A DNA stretch of 64,000 nucleotides from Dipteronia dyeriana (taxonomy: Eukaryota > Streptophyta > Magnoliopsida > Sapindales > Sapindaceae): NCBI GenBank assembly GCA_032871835.1, contig CM065297.1:14588098-14652097 (forward strand), written 5' to 3'. Positions 33,319-46,511 of this stretch are shown here, one piece after another (position 1 is the stretch's first letter; every line of letters begins with the position of its first letter). A program made the translations under genes and the position numbers. The notes beneath the pieces were generated by a model, which saw only the letters and a program-made list of their open reading frames with translations, made no database searches and had not been told where the DNA came from.

Positions 33319-35795
33319 TATTAGGATTATGCTCGATAACAAGAGTGTAATATTGTAATTAACAATCGTTTCATATGAATAAAGTGATTTCTAGTTTAAC
33401 AAATCTTATAGCATTTATAGTTTAAATATTATAATTGTCAAAAGTAAATAATCATAAGGTCAAAAGACTATGAGAAAAGAAGAATTGTTCATACATCTAG
33501 ATATGTATGAGGTAGACACAATTCTTTAGTTAGTCTTGAATAATGTTCACAACTTAAGATAAAAGGTTGGGCGCCTTTATCTTGTCAAAGTTATAGATTC
33601 TTTTGCTAGTATTTGAGTGGGATCAAATGTGTTATGATGAGTCTAAAATCATCAAAGTGTGGTGTCTTTGGGCAAAAGAATCTAGTGCACTAGGTGAATT
33701 GAATAGGATCACAATGGAATACTTTATCTAGAACCGTCTATGGATAAAAGTTTTCTTTTGAAGACAATCGGAGATTCTATCTCAATCCTGAGATAAATGA
33801 TGGACTTATGGTTGCAAGTGTTATCATTTGAGCTATCAATGAGTACGATTATATATCATAGTCTATCCTCGATAGTTTGGTGGTAATCATTTGTTATCGA
33901 TAGAGGACTTCATTTATAGATATGGTCATCGTGGCTCCATTTATGGAATGAGAGTAGAATACCATCATATGGATGTTTTGAGGTACTGGATATTAAATTT
34001 TAACGTTAAGTTTTCAATAGTGTCTATTGAAACATAGCTTCTGGACAAGTCAAAATATCCAAGTTCAAAATGTGGTCATATGAGTAAATATGGTAACTTA
34101 GAGAGCTATAGGCGGTATATGAGCTCTTGGCAATTACTGATATTCTTCACGAGGATACATTTTCTCCAATAAGGTTGTCTAGGGTATGAATGAGTAACAT
34201 CAACTTATTCTATCTTTATTTAAGAGTTCAATTTTAGTTCTTTAGTGAAATGAACTAAAATTAAATAGATTAGACCTAAGTGAATCATTTGTTGATTGTG
34301 ATTGGGTTGTGTCTATGGGAGCTTAAGTTTAGATAGCCCGCCAAGATCCCCAATCCACACGAACTTGCATGTATCACTTGATATATTCTGCCTGACCAAT
34401 TTGAGGGTCAATCTAGAATTGTAATAAGGCATGTGAACTTGTTTCTTTTCGTAAGAATAGGTCTAGTTCATATGTGGACTTTTTATTAAGGTCCAATGGA
34501 TTTAATAAAATGAGAAAAATAATATATTGCCTTTATACTAGGTATGGGCGGCAATGGCTATGGATAATAGCTTTAATATATTATTTTTATTTTATTATTA
34601 TTTAATTAAATGAAAATTAATTAATTTGTTGATTAATTAATTATTTAATTAAAAGTCAAAATCTTTTCCTATTAGGAGATGGTCTCCTAAGACTATACTA
34701 TTGTTGGTAGTATAGTTAATGTTAAAGGCTATATTTGATAAGTAGATAAATAAAATGAGTTATTTATCTAATCAAATTAGGAAGTCTTTATTATGGTTAC
34801 AAAAGCACTATTGAGTAGGATTAGGAGTTTTGATGCAGGAAAGAATTCTTTTTGGAAAAGGATTCTTGGTCACCAAGTAAAACTACTTAGTGGTAGAATT
34901 CTTATTTGAAAAGGATTCATAACCACTAAGTTACTCTACCTAAAGATAGGATTCTTGTCCATCAAGTAATCTTTCTTAGGTAAGATTAAACTCTCCTAAA
35001 CTACATCAAAGAAGGGAATTTCGTTCATCACATGTATTATATATGATAGGATAGATTTCTTTTTAGATAAGGATTCTAACTACCAAATAAATCCACCTTA
35101 GGAAAGGATTCTTGCCAACCAAGTGAATCCTTCTTAGGAAAGGATTTATGACCCTATATATATGAGCATGATGAATTCGGCCAGCTCGTAGGCAATTAGA
35201 GGTGATTTCGACCAATCTTTAGTTTAGAAAGAGAAAGTTTCAGCCATCATAGGAATTTTGAGGGAGAAAAATCTGATTTTACTCTAGACAAAATTCGATC
35301 ATCTCTAATCAATAGTGTGTGAATTCGGCCAAGTAGACAAAAAAGAGGAACGTTTTTGTTTTCGATAGTACACTAGTATCCTTTACATCAAAAGGGTTTT
35401 GTGTACAACATTGAATCAAGGTTCACACGAGTTTCAATCAAATTAATTGATAATTCACAAGTGACCGGACGTTCTTGGATTTTTCTCTTGGAGGATATTT
35501 GTAACTAGCAAAGAAAAGATATTTTCTTTGTCTCCATCCTTAGGAATACAATTTAAAGAAAGGGAGCCAACACTCCAAGGTGATTCACATTCGTGATTGG
35601 ATTGGAAGATCTTGAGGAATCAATTCGGAGCTTGTTCAATCGTCACGCGAAAAAGGTATGATTCTTTTATATACATCAATTAATCTAGGGTTAAGGTTCT
35701 CGTTGCATAAAAGGGAATTTTTTTTATTTATACGCAAACCCTAATCTCGTTTTTCTCACGCTTCCGCTGCGTTTCTAAACAGTTTTTTCCCTACA
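33319..35795 (+). repeat. CopB 5' LTR
   Basis: Starts TATTAGGATTATGCTCG (tip TG changed to TA) and ends TTTTTTCCCTACA, 2477 bp. It has an AT-rich (TTAAT)n segment at about 34590-34650 and repeated short AAGGATTCTTG/CCAAGTAAAT motifs at 34850-35150. Confidence 0.9.
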
Positions 35796-35797
35796 AT

Positions 35798-35809
35798 TGG
35801 TATCAGAGC
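35798..35809 (+). other. Primer binding site (initiator Met tRNA)
   Basis: TGGTATCAGAGC two bases after the LTR end. Confidence 0.92.
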
Positions 35810-35811
35810 CT

Positions 35812-37165
35812 GGTTGTACGCTTGATTAATTGATGTATGTGTTCGTGAATCTTTTTCTTTTATTGTATACATGCATGTTTTAGAAAGAGATGGCCTCTAG
35901 ATATTTGCATATATATTTACATTGGAATGTATAGATATATATAAGTTTTATATGTGGTTTGTTATTGCTCAATTTTGGTCCTAGAATTTCAATGTAATGT
36001 TTTGGGATTGTAACAAGAAGGGTGGTCTATTATCGCAATAATTTCCTTCTTGGTAGTTGCTAAGTTTTTTTTATTTTGTTGTTGTAATAAATAAATAAAA
36101 AACTGCAGTATTTTCTTATGTAAATTCTTCTGTAATACATTCAAGTTTCGAAGACTTGAAGGTTTGAAGAATTTGGAGTAACCAGAACAAGTTTGGGACC
36201 GTACGAGCTGTGACAACGAATGTGCGTGCGAAGAGCGCGCAACCACGTTTGTTGTGGCATGGGCTGCGCACAGCAACCCTTGTTGTAGCCATGGGCTGCA
36301 CATGGCAGCCCTTTATGGGCTAGTGACATGTGCACGCCCATGGGTAAGGGCAAGGGGTGCGCATGCCCATGGGAGGTAGCCGAGGGAGTCCGAATGACGA
36401 AGGTCACGTGAAGACTTGTTTGCCAAGAAAGAAGTTCTTGTATTCCAAGATATATGTAATTTACTTGTTTTTCTAGGATGGACCAAAATTGTAGCTATTT
36501 ATATTTTTGTAAATATTGCAATGTTTGTCATTGTTTGATAACATGTCATACAGAATATGAGTGCCACTCATATATCTCTTTTGGTATGAACATGCATTGA
36601 ATGGTTTAAGTATCTAAATTGGCATCTAGATAACTTGGTAAATCATTCTTTGGAATTCGATCACACGCCTTAAACAATTGAGTGGGAGAAGGTGTTTTGG
36701 AACACCTACTGGCCTCCAAGTTTAGTTGAGCTTTATGTTTCGTGAATAACCTCCCAAGAGGTATTCATGAATGAAATTTAGCAAGATACTTCCTTACAAG
36801 GATAGACTAGACAATTAGCCCAAACGATATCTACTCCCAAAGGAGGGATATTTGTGAGGGATTCTATTGAAGGTCGATAACTTGGTAACACACTCAATGT
36901 GAATTTATTAATATCCTCCCAAGAGTTCTTGTTAATAAAATCACAAGGCTAAAATTGAAAAACGTTGGTTGTTATGTTAACAATTAGGTGAGACTTAGTC
37001 CAACTAGTAAATATTGCGAACTCCCAAAGGAGGCATGACATTTATGGGTGTTGGATCACCGTTGAATTTTTACGATTGAATTATTTCATTTAATTCAAGA
37101 TAAATATTCAAAAGTGCTTTATCTTGATTATTTACATATATAATTTTTGTTAATATAAAGAAATC
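35812..37165 (+). other. CopB 5' leader with GC-rich hairpin repeats
   Basis: Untranslated leader of about 1.35 kb. GC-rich block 36180-36400 with GGGCTGCGCACAGCAACCC and GGGCTGCACATGGCAGCCC units, homologous to 14190-14440 in the deleted copy. The position between primer site and gag is where retroelements usually carry packaging or dimerisation signals; that role is inference. Confidence 0.6.
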
Positions 37166-37647
37166 ATGACCCCATCCCTAATCAATATCCTAAAAGATAA
37201 TACTTTAACTGATGATAATTATGTCACATGGAAAAGGAATATTGGGTTGTTGTTGCAAATTGAAAAGTTTAAGTTCATTATGTATATTCCTTAACCACCA
37301 AAACTAATGAATCTACTCAGGAGCAAAGAGATGAGTATCAGTAGTGGAAGTCTTTTAGATGAGATGGCTAAATGTGCTTTACATTATGGCCATCATTTCC
37401 AACCTGTTGCAACAGCAACATGAAGGAATGGAGACTGCTTCCGATATTATGTTTTCTCTAGACAAGGATTCATATGGTTGGTAAAGTTGCTATTGTTAAT
37501 ACCTGTCAGAAGGTCAAGTAATAACAGAGGAAAAAGCAACTTGGGCCTTCTTAGAATGAGACCAAGAAAGTAACCAAGATCAAAGGGAAGTGTTTCCTTT
37601 GTGGTGAAAAGGGTCAAAGGAATAGACTAAATAAGAATGAATTCAAC
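37166..37647 (+). pseudogene. CopB gag remnant (middle and protease motif deleted)
   Basis: Starts MTPSLINILKDNTLTDDNYV, then WKRNIGLLLQIEKFKFIMY, typical of a UBN2-type copia Gag. After a QQQ stretch and an IMFSLDKD stretch it jumps to CFLCGEKG, half a zinc knuckle, and then straight to NLHLGNGALVSTSVVGDL. The Gag middle, the second half of the knuckle and the protease DSG motif are absent. Several stops. The same joins occur in 13034-13475. Confidence 0.72.
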
Positions 37648-39240
37648 TTGCATTTAGGCAATGGAGCATTGGTGTCTACTAGTGTAGTGGGAGATCTTAG
37701 AATCAATTTTGATTATTATAGGCATTTAGTTTTAATAAACGTTTATTATGTACCTCAATTCAAGAGAAATTTAATTTCAGTTTCTTGTTTAAATAAATTT
37801 GGTTATTCGGTTACTTTTAATAAAGCATTTATTATTAATAAGAATGACAAAATTATTTGTAAAAGGTACATTGGAAAACGGTTTATTCTATTTGCATATA
37901 AATATCTCTCACTTGTTAGACACAGAATCAACGGAACCTAATCATAAAAGAGTAAAATTACCAAAAGATGAAACCTACCTGTGGCATTTGCGCCAAGGTA
38001 ATATTAACCTTAATAGGATTAAAAGATTGGTATGTGACGAACCTCTAAGTGACTTAAAGGTTGATGATATACCAACTTGTGAATCTTGTTTGGAAGGTAA
38101 AATGACCAAAAGGTCGTTTACGACCAAAGGCACAAGAGCCATTGAATGTTTAGGATTGATACACACTGATGTGTGGGGACATATGAGCATTCAAGCTTGA
38201 GGTGGATATGAGTACTTCATCACTGTCACGGATGATAACTCAAGATTTGGCTATGTGTATCTCATGAGACATAAGTCGGATGTTTTTGATATGTTCAAAG
38301 CATTTAAAGCTGAAGTAGAAAATCAGCTTGAGAAACGTATAAAAATCTTGAGGTCCGATCGTGGTGGACAATATCTATCTGGTGAGTTTCAGCAATATCT
38401 TATTGATAATGGAATAATTTCTCAGTTTTCTGCACCAGACACACCTCAACAAAATGGGTTGACAGAAAGGAGAAATAGAACTCTTTTGGATATGGTTAGG
38501 TTTATGTTAAGTTATTCAACGCTCCCTAGTTCTTTTTGGGGATATGTTTTACAAACTTCCATGTATATTCTAAACGTTGTGCCATCTAAGTCGGTTCCTA
38601 AAACACCGCATGAGTTGTGGACTGGGTGAAAGCCTAGTTTACGACACTTAAGGATATTTGGATGTCCTGCGCACGTGTTAAAAGGAAAGGCAGATAAGAT
38701 GGAGTCTCGTTCAGAAATATGCATATTTGTAGGGTATCCACAAGGAACAAAAGGATATTATTTTTATAGTCCTTCAGATCTTAAAGTATTTGTTTCGACA
38801 AATGTTAAATTTCTAGAAGAGGACTATTTGAATAATTTTGTGCCGAAAAGTAGAATTGTCCTAAATGAGCGTTTAGGAGATACAATTCCATAAGAGGTTT
38901 CGCAGCCAAGCCCAATTGTAATTTCCGTACCAACATAAGATCAACAATCTACCATACCTCATCGTAGTGGGAGGCTTATTAGACAACCCAAGAGATACAT
39001 CGGTCTAGGAGAATCTGTAGAGAATCTTCCGGATGATGATGATCCCTATACGTACAAGGAAGCAATGGAAGATGTTGATTGTCGCCATTGGCAAAAGGCA
39101 ATGCAATCCGAAATTGAATCTATGTTCAAAAACAAAGTATGGTCTCTTGCAGACTTGCCTAAAGGGATAAAACCCATCGGGTGCTAGTGGATAAACAAGA
39201 GGAAAAGAGGAATTGATGGAAAGATTGAAACCTATAAAGC
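37648..39240 (+). pseudogene. CopB pre-integrase and integrase
   Basis: YYVPQFKRNLISVSCLNKFG, ETYLWHLRQGNINLNRIKRL and CESCLEGKMTKRSF form the zinc-binding part. In the core the catalytic residues read [23 protein letters not shown] and [13 protein letters not shown], so D-D-E is intact. After GVVPSKSV-like residues come the GKR/GYPQGTKGYYFYSP region and the linker to RT (YIGLGESVENLPDDDDP). Stops occur after SIQA, after ELWTG, after DTIP and near KPIGC. It integrates cDNA in an intact element. Confidence 0.85.
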
Positions 39241-40617
39241 TAGATTGGTAGCTAAAGGTTATACACAGAAGGAAGGTATCGATTATGAGGAAACCTTCTC
39301 TCCTCTGGCCATGCTTAAATCCATTAGGATACTCTTATCCATTGCGGCATCTCTAGACCTAGAGATTTGGAAAATGGACGTCAAGACAGCTTTCCTTAAT
39401 GGAAGTCTTGATGAAAGCATCTATATGATACAACCAGAAGGATTCATTGAAAAGGCCAAGAGGAAAGGGTATGCAAGTTGCAAAGATCCATATATGGATT
39501 GAAGCAAGCATCCAGATCCTAGAACATAAGGTTCGATCAAGCCGTTAAAGGTTTTTGATTTATTCAAAACCTTGATGAACCTTGTGTATACAAAAGGATT
39601 AAAGGCGACAAGTTGGTTTTCCTAGTTCTTTACGTTGATGATATACTACTCATCAAAAACGATGTAGGTGTATTGACATCAATAAAAGAATAGTTAGCAA
39701 AACAATTTGATATGAATGACTTAGGAGAAGCAAGTTATATTCTTGGTATCCAAGTTATAAGGGATAGAAAGAATAGAACGATTGCATTATCCCAAGCTTC
39801 ATACATAGATAAAATCTTGTCTAGGTTTTCCATTCAAGATTCCAAGAAAGGTATGTTACCTTTTAGACATGGAATCAAACTTTCTAAGGAACAAGTTCCT
39901 AAGAATGAGCATGAAGAGTAATTCATGAGAAGGATTCCGTATGCATCGGCAGTAGGAAATCTCATGTATACAATGCTTTGTACTAGACCAGATATTTGTT
40001 TTGCTGTGGGCATAGTTAACAGGTTTAAATTGAAGCCTGGTCCTGATCACTGGATGGCAATCAAGCATATTTTCAAGTATCTTAGAAGAACGAGAGATTA
40101 TATGCTTGTATACTTTGGAGGGGATTTAATTCCCGTTGGGTATATAGATTTTGATTTTTAGTCAGATTCTGACTCTAGGAGATCGACATCAGGATCTGTG
40201 TTTACCATTGGAGGGGGGGCTGTCATATGGAGGAGTATCAAGAAATCTTGTATTGCTAAATCCACCATGGAAGCCGAGTATGTTTCCGCATGCGAGGCTG
40301 CTAAAGAGGTTGTCTGGCTCAACCAATTCTTGATTGACTTGGAAGTGGTTTCTGATGCGAATAAGCAGATCACTATCTACTGTGACAATAGTGGACCAGT
40401 GGCTAAATCGAGAGAACCAAGAAGTCATAAGAGAGGGAAACACATTGAAAGAAAGTATCACCTTCGAAGGAAAATTATACATAGGGGTGACGTGACGATT
40501 ACCAAGATCGTGTCAGCAGAAAATCTAGCGGATCCCTTTACAAAGGCTCTTCCTCAAAAGAGTTTTAATGGACATCTAGAGAACATGAGGATGAGAGACA
40601 TGACACATTTGCTATAG
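39241..40617 (+). pseudogene. CopB reverse transcriptase and RNase H
   Basis: [55 protein letters not shown] frameshifted stretch holds the catalytic box (LYVDDILLIKND at about 39628). Then DLGEASYILGIQVIRDRKNR, ALSQASYIDKILSRF, YASAVGNLMYTMLCTRPDI. RNase H: SDSDSRRSTSG, TMEAEYVSACEAAKE, IYCDNSGPVAKS, HIERKYHLRRKIIHRGDV, NLADPFTKALP, ending at TAG 40615-40617. Stops near 39500, 39692, 39919 and 40160. Confidence 0.86.
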
Positions 40618-40631
40618 AGCAAGTGGGAGAT
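40618..40631 (+). other. CopB polypurine tract
   Basis: AGCAAGTGGGAGAT, directly before the 3' LTR TG at 40632. The same sequence occurs at 50149-50162 in element O. Confidence 0.85.
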
Positions 40632-43074
40632 TGTTAGGATTATGCTCGATAACAAGAGTGTAATATTGTAATTAACAATCGTTTCATATGAATAAAGTGA
40701 TTTCTAGTTTAACAAATCTTATAGCATTTATAGTTTAATTATTATAATTGACAAAAGTAAATAATCATAAGGTCAAAAGACTATGAGAAAAGAAGAATTG
40801 TTCATACATCTAGATATGTATGAGGTAGACACAATTCTTTAGCTAGTCTTGAATAATGTTCACAACTTAAGATAAAAGGTTAGGCGCCTTTATCTTGTCA
40901 AAGTTGTAGATTCTTTTGCTAGCATTTGAGTGGGATCAAATGTGTTATGATGAGTCTAAAATCATCAAAGTGTGGTATCTTTGGGCAAAAGAATCTAGTG
41001 CACTAGATGCACTGAATAGGATCACAATGAAATACTTTATCTAGAACCGTCCATGGAGTTTTTATTCGAAGACAATCAGAGAGTCTATCTCAATCTTGAG
41101 ATAAATGATGGACTTATGGTTACAAGTGTTATCATTTGAGCTATCAATGAGTACGATTATATAGCATAGTCTATCCTCGATAGTTTAATGGTATTCATTT
41201 GTCAATCGATAGAGGACTTCATTTATAGATATGGACATCGTGGCTCCATTTATTGAATGAGAGTAGAATACCATCATATGGATGTTTTAAGGTATTGGAT
41301 ATTAAATCTTAACGTTAAGTTTTCAATAGTGTCTATTGAAACATGGCTTCTGGACAAGTCAAAATATCCAAGTTCAAAATGTGGTCATATGAGTAAATAT
41401 TGTAACTTGGAGAGCTATAGGTGGTCTATGAGCTCTTGGCGATTACTGGTATTCTTCACGAGGATACATTTTCTCCAATAAGGTTGTCTAGGGTATGAAT
41501 GAGTAACATCAACTTATTCTATCTTTATTTGAGTTCAATTTTAGTTCTTTAGTGGAACGAACAAAAATTAAATAGATTGGACCTAAGTGAATAATTTGTT
41601 GATTGTGATTGGGTTGTGTCTATTGGAGCTTAAATTTAGATAGCCAGCCAAGATCCCCAATCCACACGAACTTGCATGGATCACTTGATATATTCTACCG
41701 GACCAATTTAGGGGTCCATCTAGAATTGTAATAAGGCATGTGAACTTGTTTCTTTTTGTAAGAATATGTCTAGTTCATATGTGGACTTTTTATTAATGTC
41801 CAATGAATTTAATAAAATGAGAAAAATAATATATGGCCTTTATACTAGGTATGGTGGGCAATGGCTATGGATAATAGCTTTAATATATTATTTTTATTTT
41901 ATTATTCTTTAATTAAATGAAAATTAATTAATTTGTTGATTAATTAATTATTCAAAATCTTTTCCTATTAGGAGATGGTCTCCTAAGACTATACTATTGT
42001 TGGTAGTATAGTTAATGTTAAAGACTATATTTGATAAGTAGATAAATAAAAGGAGTTATTTATCTAATCGAATTAGAAAGTCTTTAATATGGTTACAAAC
42101 AAACTATTGAGTATGATTAGGAGTCTTGGTGTAGGAAAGAATTCTTTTTGGAAAAGGATTCTTGGTCACCAAGTAAAACTACTTAGTGGTAGAATTCTTA
42201 TTTGAAAAGGATTCATAACCACCGAGTTAATCTACCAAAAGATAGGATTCTTGTTCATCAAGTAAGCTTTCTTAGGTAAGATTAAACTCTACTAAACTAT
42301 ATCAAAGAAGGGAATTTCGTTCATCACATGTATTATATCGGATAGGATAGATTTCTTTTTAGATAAGGATTCTAACTACCAAATAAATCCACCTAAGGAA
42401 TGAATTCTTGCCAACCAAGTGAATCCTTCTTAGGAAAGGATTTATGATCCTATATATATGAGCATGATGTATTCGGGAGGTGATTTCGTCCAAGCTTTAT
42501 TTTAGAAAGAGAAAGTTTCGGCCATCATAGGAATTTTGAGGGAGAAAAATCTGATTTTACTCCAGACAAAATTCGATCATCTCTAATCAATAGTGTATGA
42601 ATTCGGCCAAGTAGACAAAAAAAGGGAACATTTTTGTTTTCGATAGTACACTAGTATCCTTTACATCAAAAGGGTTTTGTGTACAACATCGAATCAAGGT
42701 TCAAGCGAGTTTCAATCAAACTGACTGATAATTCACAAGTTACCGGACGCTCTTGGATTTTTCTCTTGGAGGATATTTGTAACTAACAAAGAAAAGATAT
42801 TTGTTTTGTCTCTATCCTTAGGAATACAATTTAAAGAAAGGGAGCCCACACTCTAAGGTGATTCAGGTTCGTGATTGGATTGGAAGATCTTGAGAAATCA
42901 ATTATGAGCTTGTTCAATCGTCACGCGAAAAAGGTATGATACTTTTATATACATCAATTAATCTAGGGTTAAGGTTCTCGTTGCATAAAAGGGAATTTTT
43001 TTTATTTATACGCAAACCCTAATCTCGTTTTTTCTCACCCTTCCGCTGCGTTTCTAAACCTTTTTTTCCCTACA
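40632..43074 (+). repeat. CopB 3' LTR
   Basis: TGTTAGGATTATGCTCG ... TTTTTCCCTACA, 2443 bp. Intact TG...CA tips. Small deletions against the 5' LTR, for example in the TTAAT tract near 41945. Confidence 0.9.
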
Positions 43075-44332
43075 CTATCTTTATTCAAGCTAGAGGTGGA
43101 TATGAGTACTTCATCACTTTTACGGATGATCACTCAAGATTTGGTTATGTGTATCTCATGAGACATAAGTCAGATGTTTTTGACATGTTCAAAGCATTTA
43201 AAGTTGAATTGGAAAATCAGCTTGAGATGTGCATAAAAATCTTGAGGTCTGTTCATGGTGGAGAATATCTATATGGTGAGTTTCAACAATATATTATTGA
43301 TAATGGGATAATTTCTCAGTTTTCTTCACCAGGCTCACCTCAACAAAATGTCGTGGCAGAAAGGAGAAATAAAACTCTTTTGGACATGGTTAGGTCTACG
43401 TTGAGTTATTCAATGCTCCTAATTCTTTTTTTTTAATAAGTTTTACAAACTGCAATGTACATTCTAAACGATGTACCATCTACGTCGGTTCCTAAAACAC
43501 CGCATGAGTTATGGACCGGGCAAAAGCCTAATTTACAACACTTAAGGATATTAGGATGTCCTGCGCACGTGTTAAAAGGAAAGACAGAAAAGATGGAGTC
43601 CCGTTCAGAAACATGTATATTTGTAGAGTAGCCAAAAGGAACAAATAGAATAATTTGTTTCGACAAATGTAAAATTTCTAGAAAAAGACTAAATGAATAA
43701 TTTTGTGCCTAAAAGTAGAATTATCCTGAATGAGCTTTCAGGAGATACAATTCCACAAGAGGTTTCACAACCAAGCCCAATTGTAAGTTCCTTATCAACA
43801 CAAGATCAACAGTCTACCATACCTCGTCATAGTGGGAGGGTTAATTTACAACCCGAGAGATACATCGGTCTAGGAGAATCTGTTGAGAATCTCTCGGACG
43901 ACGATGATCCCTATACGTACAAGGAAATAATGGAAGATGTTGATTGTCGCCATTGACAAAAGGCAATGCAATTTGAAATTGAATTTATGTTCAAAAACAA
44001 AGTCTAGTCTCTTATAGACTTGCCTAAAGAGATAAAACCCATTGGGTGCAAGTTGGTATATAAAAGGAAAAGAGGAATTGATGGAAAGGTGGAAAATTTT
44101 AAAGCTAGATTGGTAGCTAAAGGTTATACATAGAAGGAAGGTATTGATTATGAAGAAACCTTCTCTCTTGTGGCCATGCTTAAATCCATTAGGATACTCT
44201 TATCCATTGCAGCATCTTCAGACCTAGATATTTGGCAAATGGACATCAAGACAACCTTCCTAAATGGAAGTCTTGATGAAAGCATCTACATGATGCAACC
44301 AGAAGGATTCATTGAAAAGTCCAAGTGGAAAG
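43075..44332 (+). pseudogene. Element O, integrase core to RT start
   Basis: Continues [52 protein letters not shown] (the second catalytic Asp is Val), PQQNVVAERRNKT (Glu kept), then the linker YIGLGESVENLSDDDDP and [43 protein letters not shown]. Broken by several stops and a frameshift after LSYSMLL. It is cut at GAAAG (44328-44332) by the solo LTR. Confidence 0.85.
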
Positions 44333-46511
44333 TGTAGGGAAAATAAAAAACACGCAACGGAAGCGTGAGAAAATTTTATTAAAATTAGGTTTGCATATAA
44401 ATAAAAATTTCCCCTTTTAATAGAGAACCTTAACCCTAGATTAATTGATGTATATAAAAAGTATCGTACCTTTTTCTTCGTGATGATTGAACTAGTGTCG
44501 AATTGAATCCCCAAGATCTTCCAATCCAATCACGAACGTGAATCACCTAGGAGTGTGGGCTCCCTTTCTTTAAATTGTATACCTGAGGATGGAAACAAAC
44601 AAAATCTTCTTCTTTGTTAGTGATAATAATCCTCCAAGAGAAAATCCAAGAACGTCCGGTCACTTTTGAATTATCAATCAATTTAATTGAAACTCATGTG
44701 AACCTTGATACGATGTTGTACACAAAACCCTTTTGATGAAAAGGATACTAGTGTACTATCGAAAACAAAAACGTTCCCTCTTTTCTCTATGCTTAGCTGA
44801 ATTCTTCACACAATGAGTTGGACAAAGTGTTTTTTATATAACAATAAAAAACAACTTCTCACACCAAAAAATTCATACTTGGTCGAAATTTACAAGTATA
44901 TATATAGGAGACCAAATCCTCTCCCAATAAGGATTTACTTGGTGGGCAAGAATCATTTCCTTAGGTGGATTTACTTGGTGGTTAAGATTTTTTTTCTAAA
45001 AGGAATTCTATCCTACACCAAGACTCCTAATCCAACTCAATAGTGTATTTGTAACCATATTAAATACTTATTAATTTGATTAGAGAAATAATTCCTTTTA
45101 TTTATCTACTTATCAAGTAGTCTTTAATATTAATTATACTACCAACAATAGTATACTATTAGGAGACCATCTCCTAATAGAAAAAAATTTTGACTTTTAA
45201 TTTAATAATTAAATAATGACCAAATTAATTAATTTCCATTTAATTAAAAAATAATATAAAATAATATAATTAAGCTATTCTAAATAGCCTTGCCGCCCAA
45301 ACCATATATATGACCCAATATATTATTTTCTTATTTTACTAAATCCATTTGACCTTTATAAAAAGTCCACATGTGAACTAGACTCATTCTTACAAAAGGA
45401 AACAAGTCCATTTGCCTCAATAGAATTATGGATGGACCCCTAAATTGGTCCGGTAGAATATATCAAGTGATCCATGCAAGTTCGTGTGGATTGGGGATCT
45501 TGTCGGGCTATCTAAATTTAAGCTCCAATAGACACAACTCAATCACAATCAACAAATGATTCACTTAGGTCCGATCTATTTAATTTTAGTTCATTCAACT
45601 AAAGAACTAAAATTGAACTCTTAAATAAATATATAATAAGTTGATGTTTACTCATTCATACCCTAAACAATCTTATTGGAGAAAGTGTATTCTCGTGAAG
45701 AATACCAGTAATCGCCAAGAGCTCATAGACCACCTATAGCTCTACAAATTACCATATTTACTTATATGACCACATTTTGAACTTTGATATTTTGACTTGT
45801 CCATAAGCCATGTTTCAATAGACACTATTGAAAACTTAATGTTAAGATTTAATATTCAATACCTCAAAACATCCATATGATGGTATTCTACTCTCATTCA
45901 ATAAATGGAGCCACGATGTCCATATCTATAAATGAAGTCCTTCATCGATTAACAAATGAATACCACCAAACTATCGAGAATAGACTATGCTATATAATCG
46001 TACTCATTGATAGCTCAAATGATAACACTTGCAACCATAAGTCCATCATTTATCTCAGGATTTAGATAGACTCTCTAATTGTCTTCAAATGAAAACTTTT
46101 ATCCATTAACGGTTCTAGATAAAGTATTCATTGTGATCCAATTCAATGCACCCAGTGCACTAGATTCTTTTGCCCAAAGACACCACACTTCATTGATTTT
46201 AGACTCATCATAACATATTTGATCTCACTCAAATGCTAGCAAAAGATTCTACAACTTTAGTAAGATAAAGGCGCCCAACCTTTATCTTAAGTTGTGAATA
46301 TTATTCAAGACTAACTAAAGAATTGTGTCTACCTTATACATATCTAGATTTATGAACAATTCTTCTTTTCTCATAGTCTTTTATCCTTATGATTATTTAA
46401 TTTTGACAATTATAATAATTAAACTATAAATGCTATAAAATTTGATAAACTTAATATGAAAATATTGTCAAATACATTATTATACTCTTGCTATCGAGCA
46501 TAATCCTTATA
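44333..46511 (-). repeat. CopB-type solo LTR with perfect TSD
   Basis: TGTAGGGAAAATAAAAAAC at 44333 to ATCCTTATA at 46511 (CA tip changed to TA), 2179 bp, flanked by GAAAG (44328-44332 and 46512-46516). No internal domain, so it is the product of LTR-LTR recombination. It is shorter than other CopB LTRs, lacking about 270 bp around 44880-44990 relative to them. Confidence 0.92.

Larger units (their letters stand above)
33319..43074 (+). mobile_element. Complete-length CopB Ty1/copia element, nested in element O
   Basis: 9756 bp flanked by CTATG (33314-33318) and CTATC (43075-43079), one mismatch. Both LTRs, primer site, leader, gag remnant, pol with all domains from pre-integrase to RNase H, and polypurine tract are present. 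The LTRs look about 97-98% alike over the parts compared, so this is one of the youngest insertions here. It lies inside the integrase region of O, which belongs to the same family. Confidence 0.92.

Noticed and set aside
36116..36407. Overlapping minus-strand frames in the CopB leader (and 14248-14469)
   Set aside because: They result from the GC-rich hairpin repeats. The copies in the two leaders are not consistently open, and they lie antisense in an untranslated leader in one of the elements.
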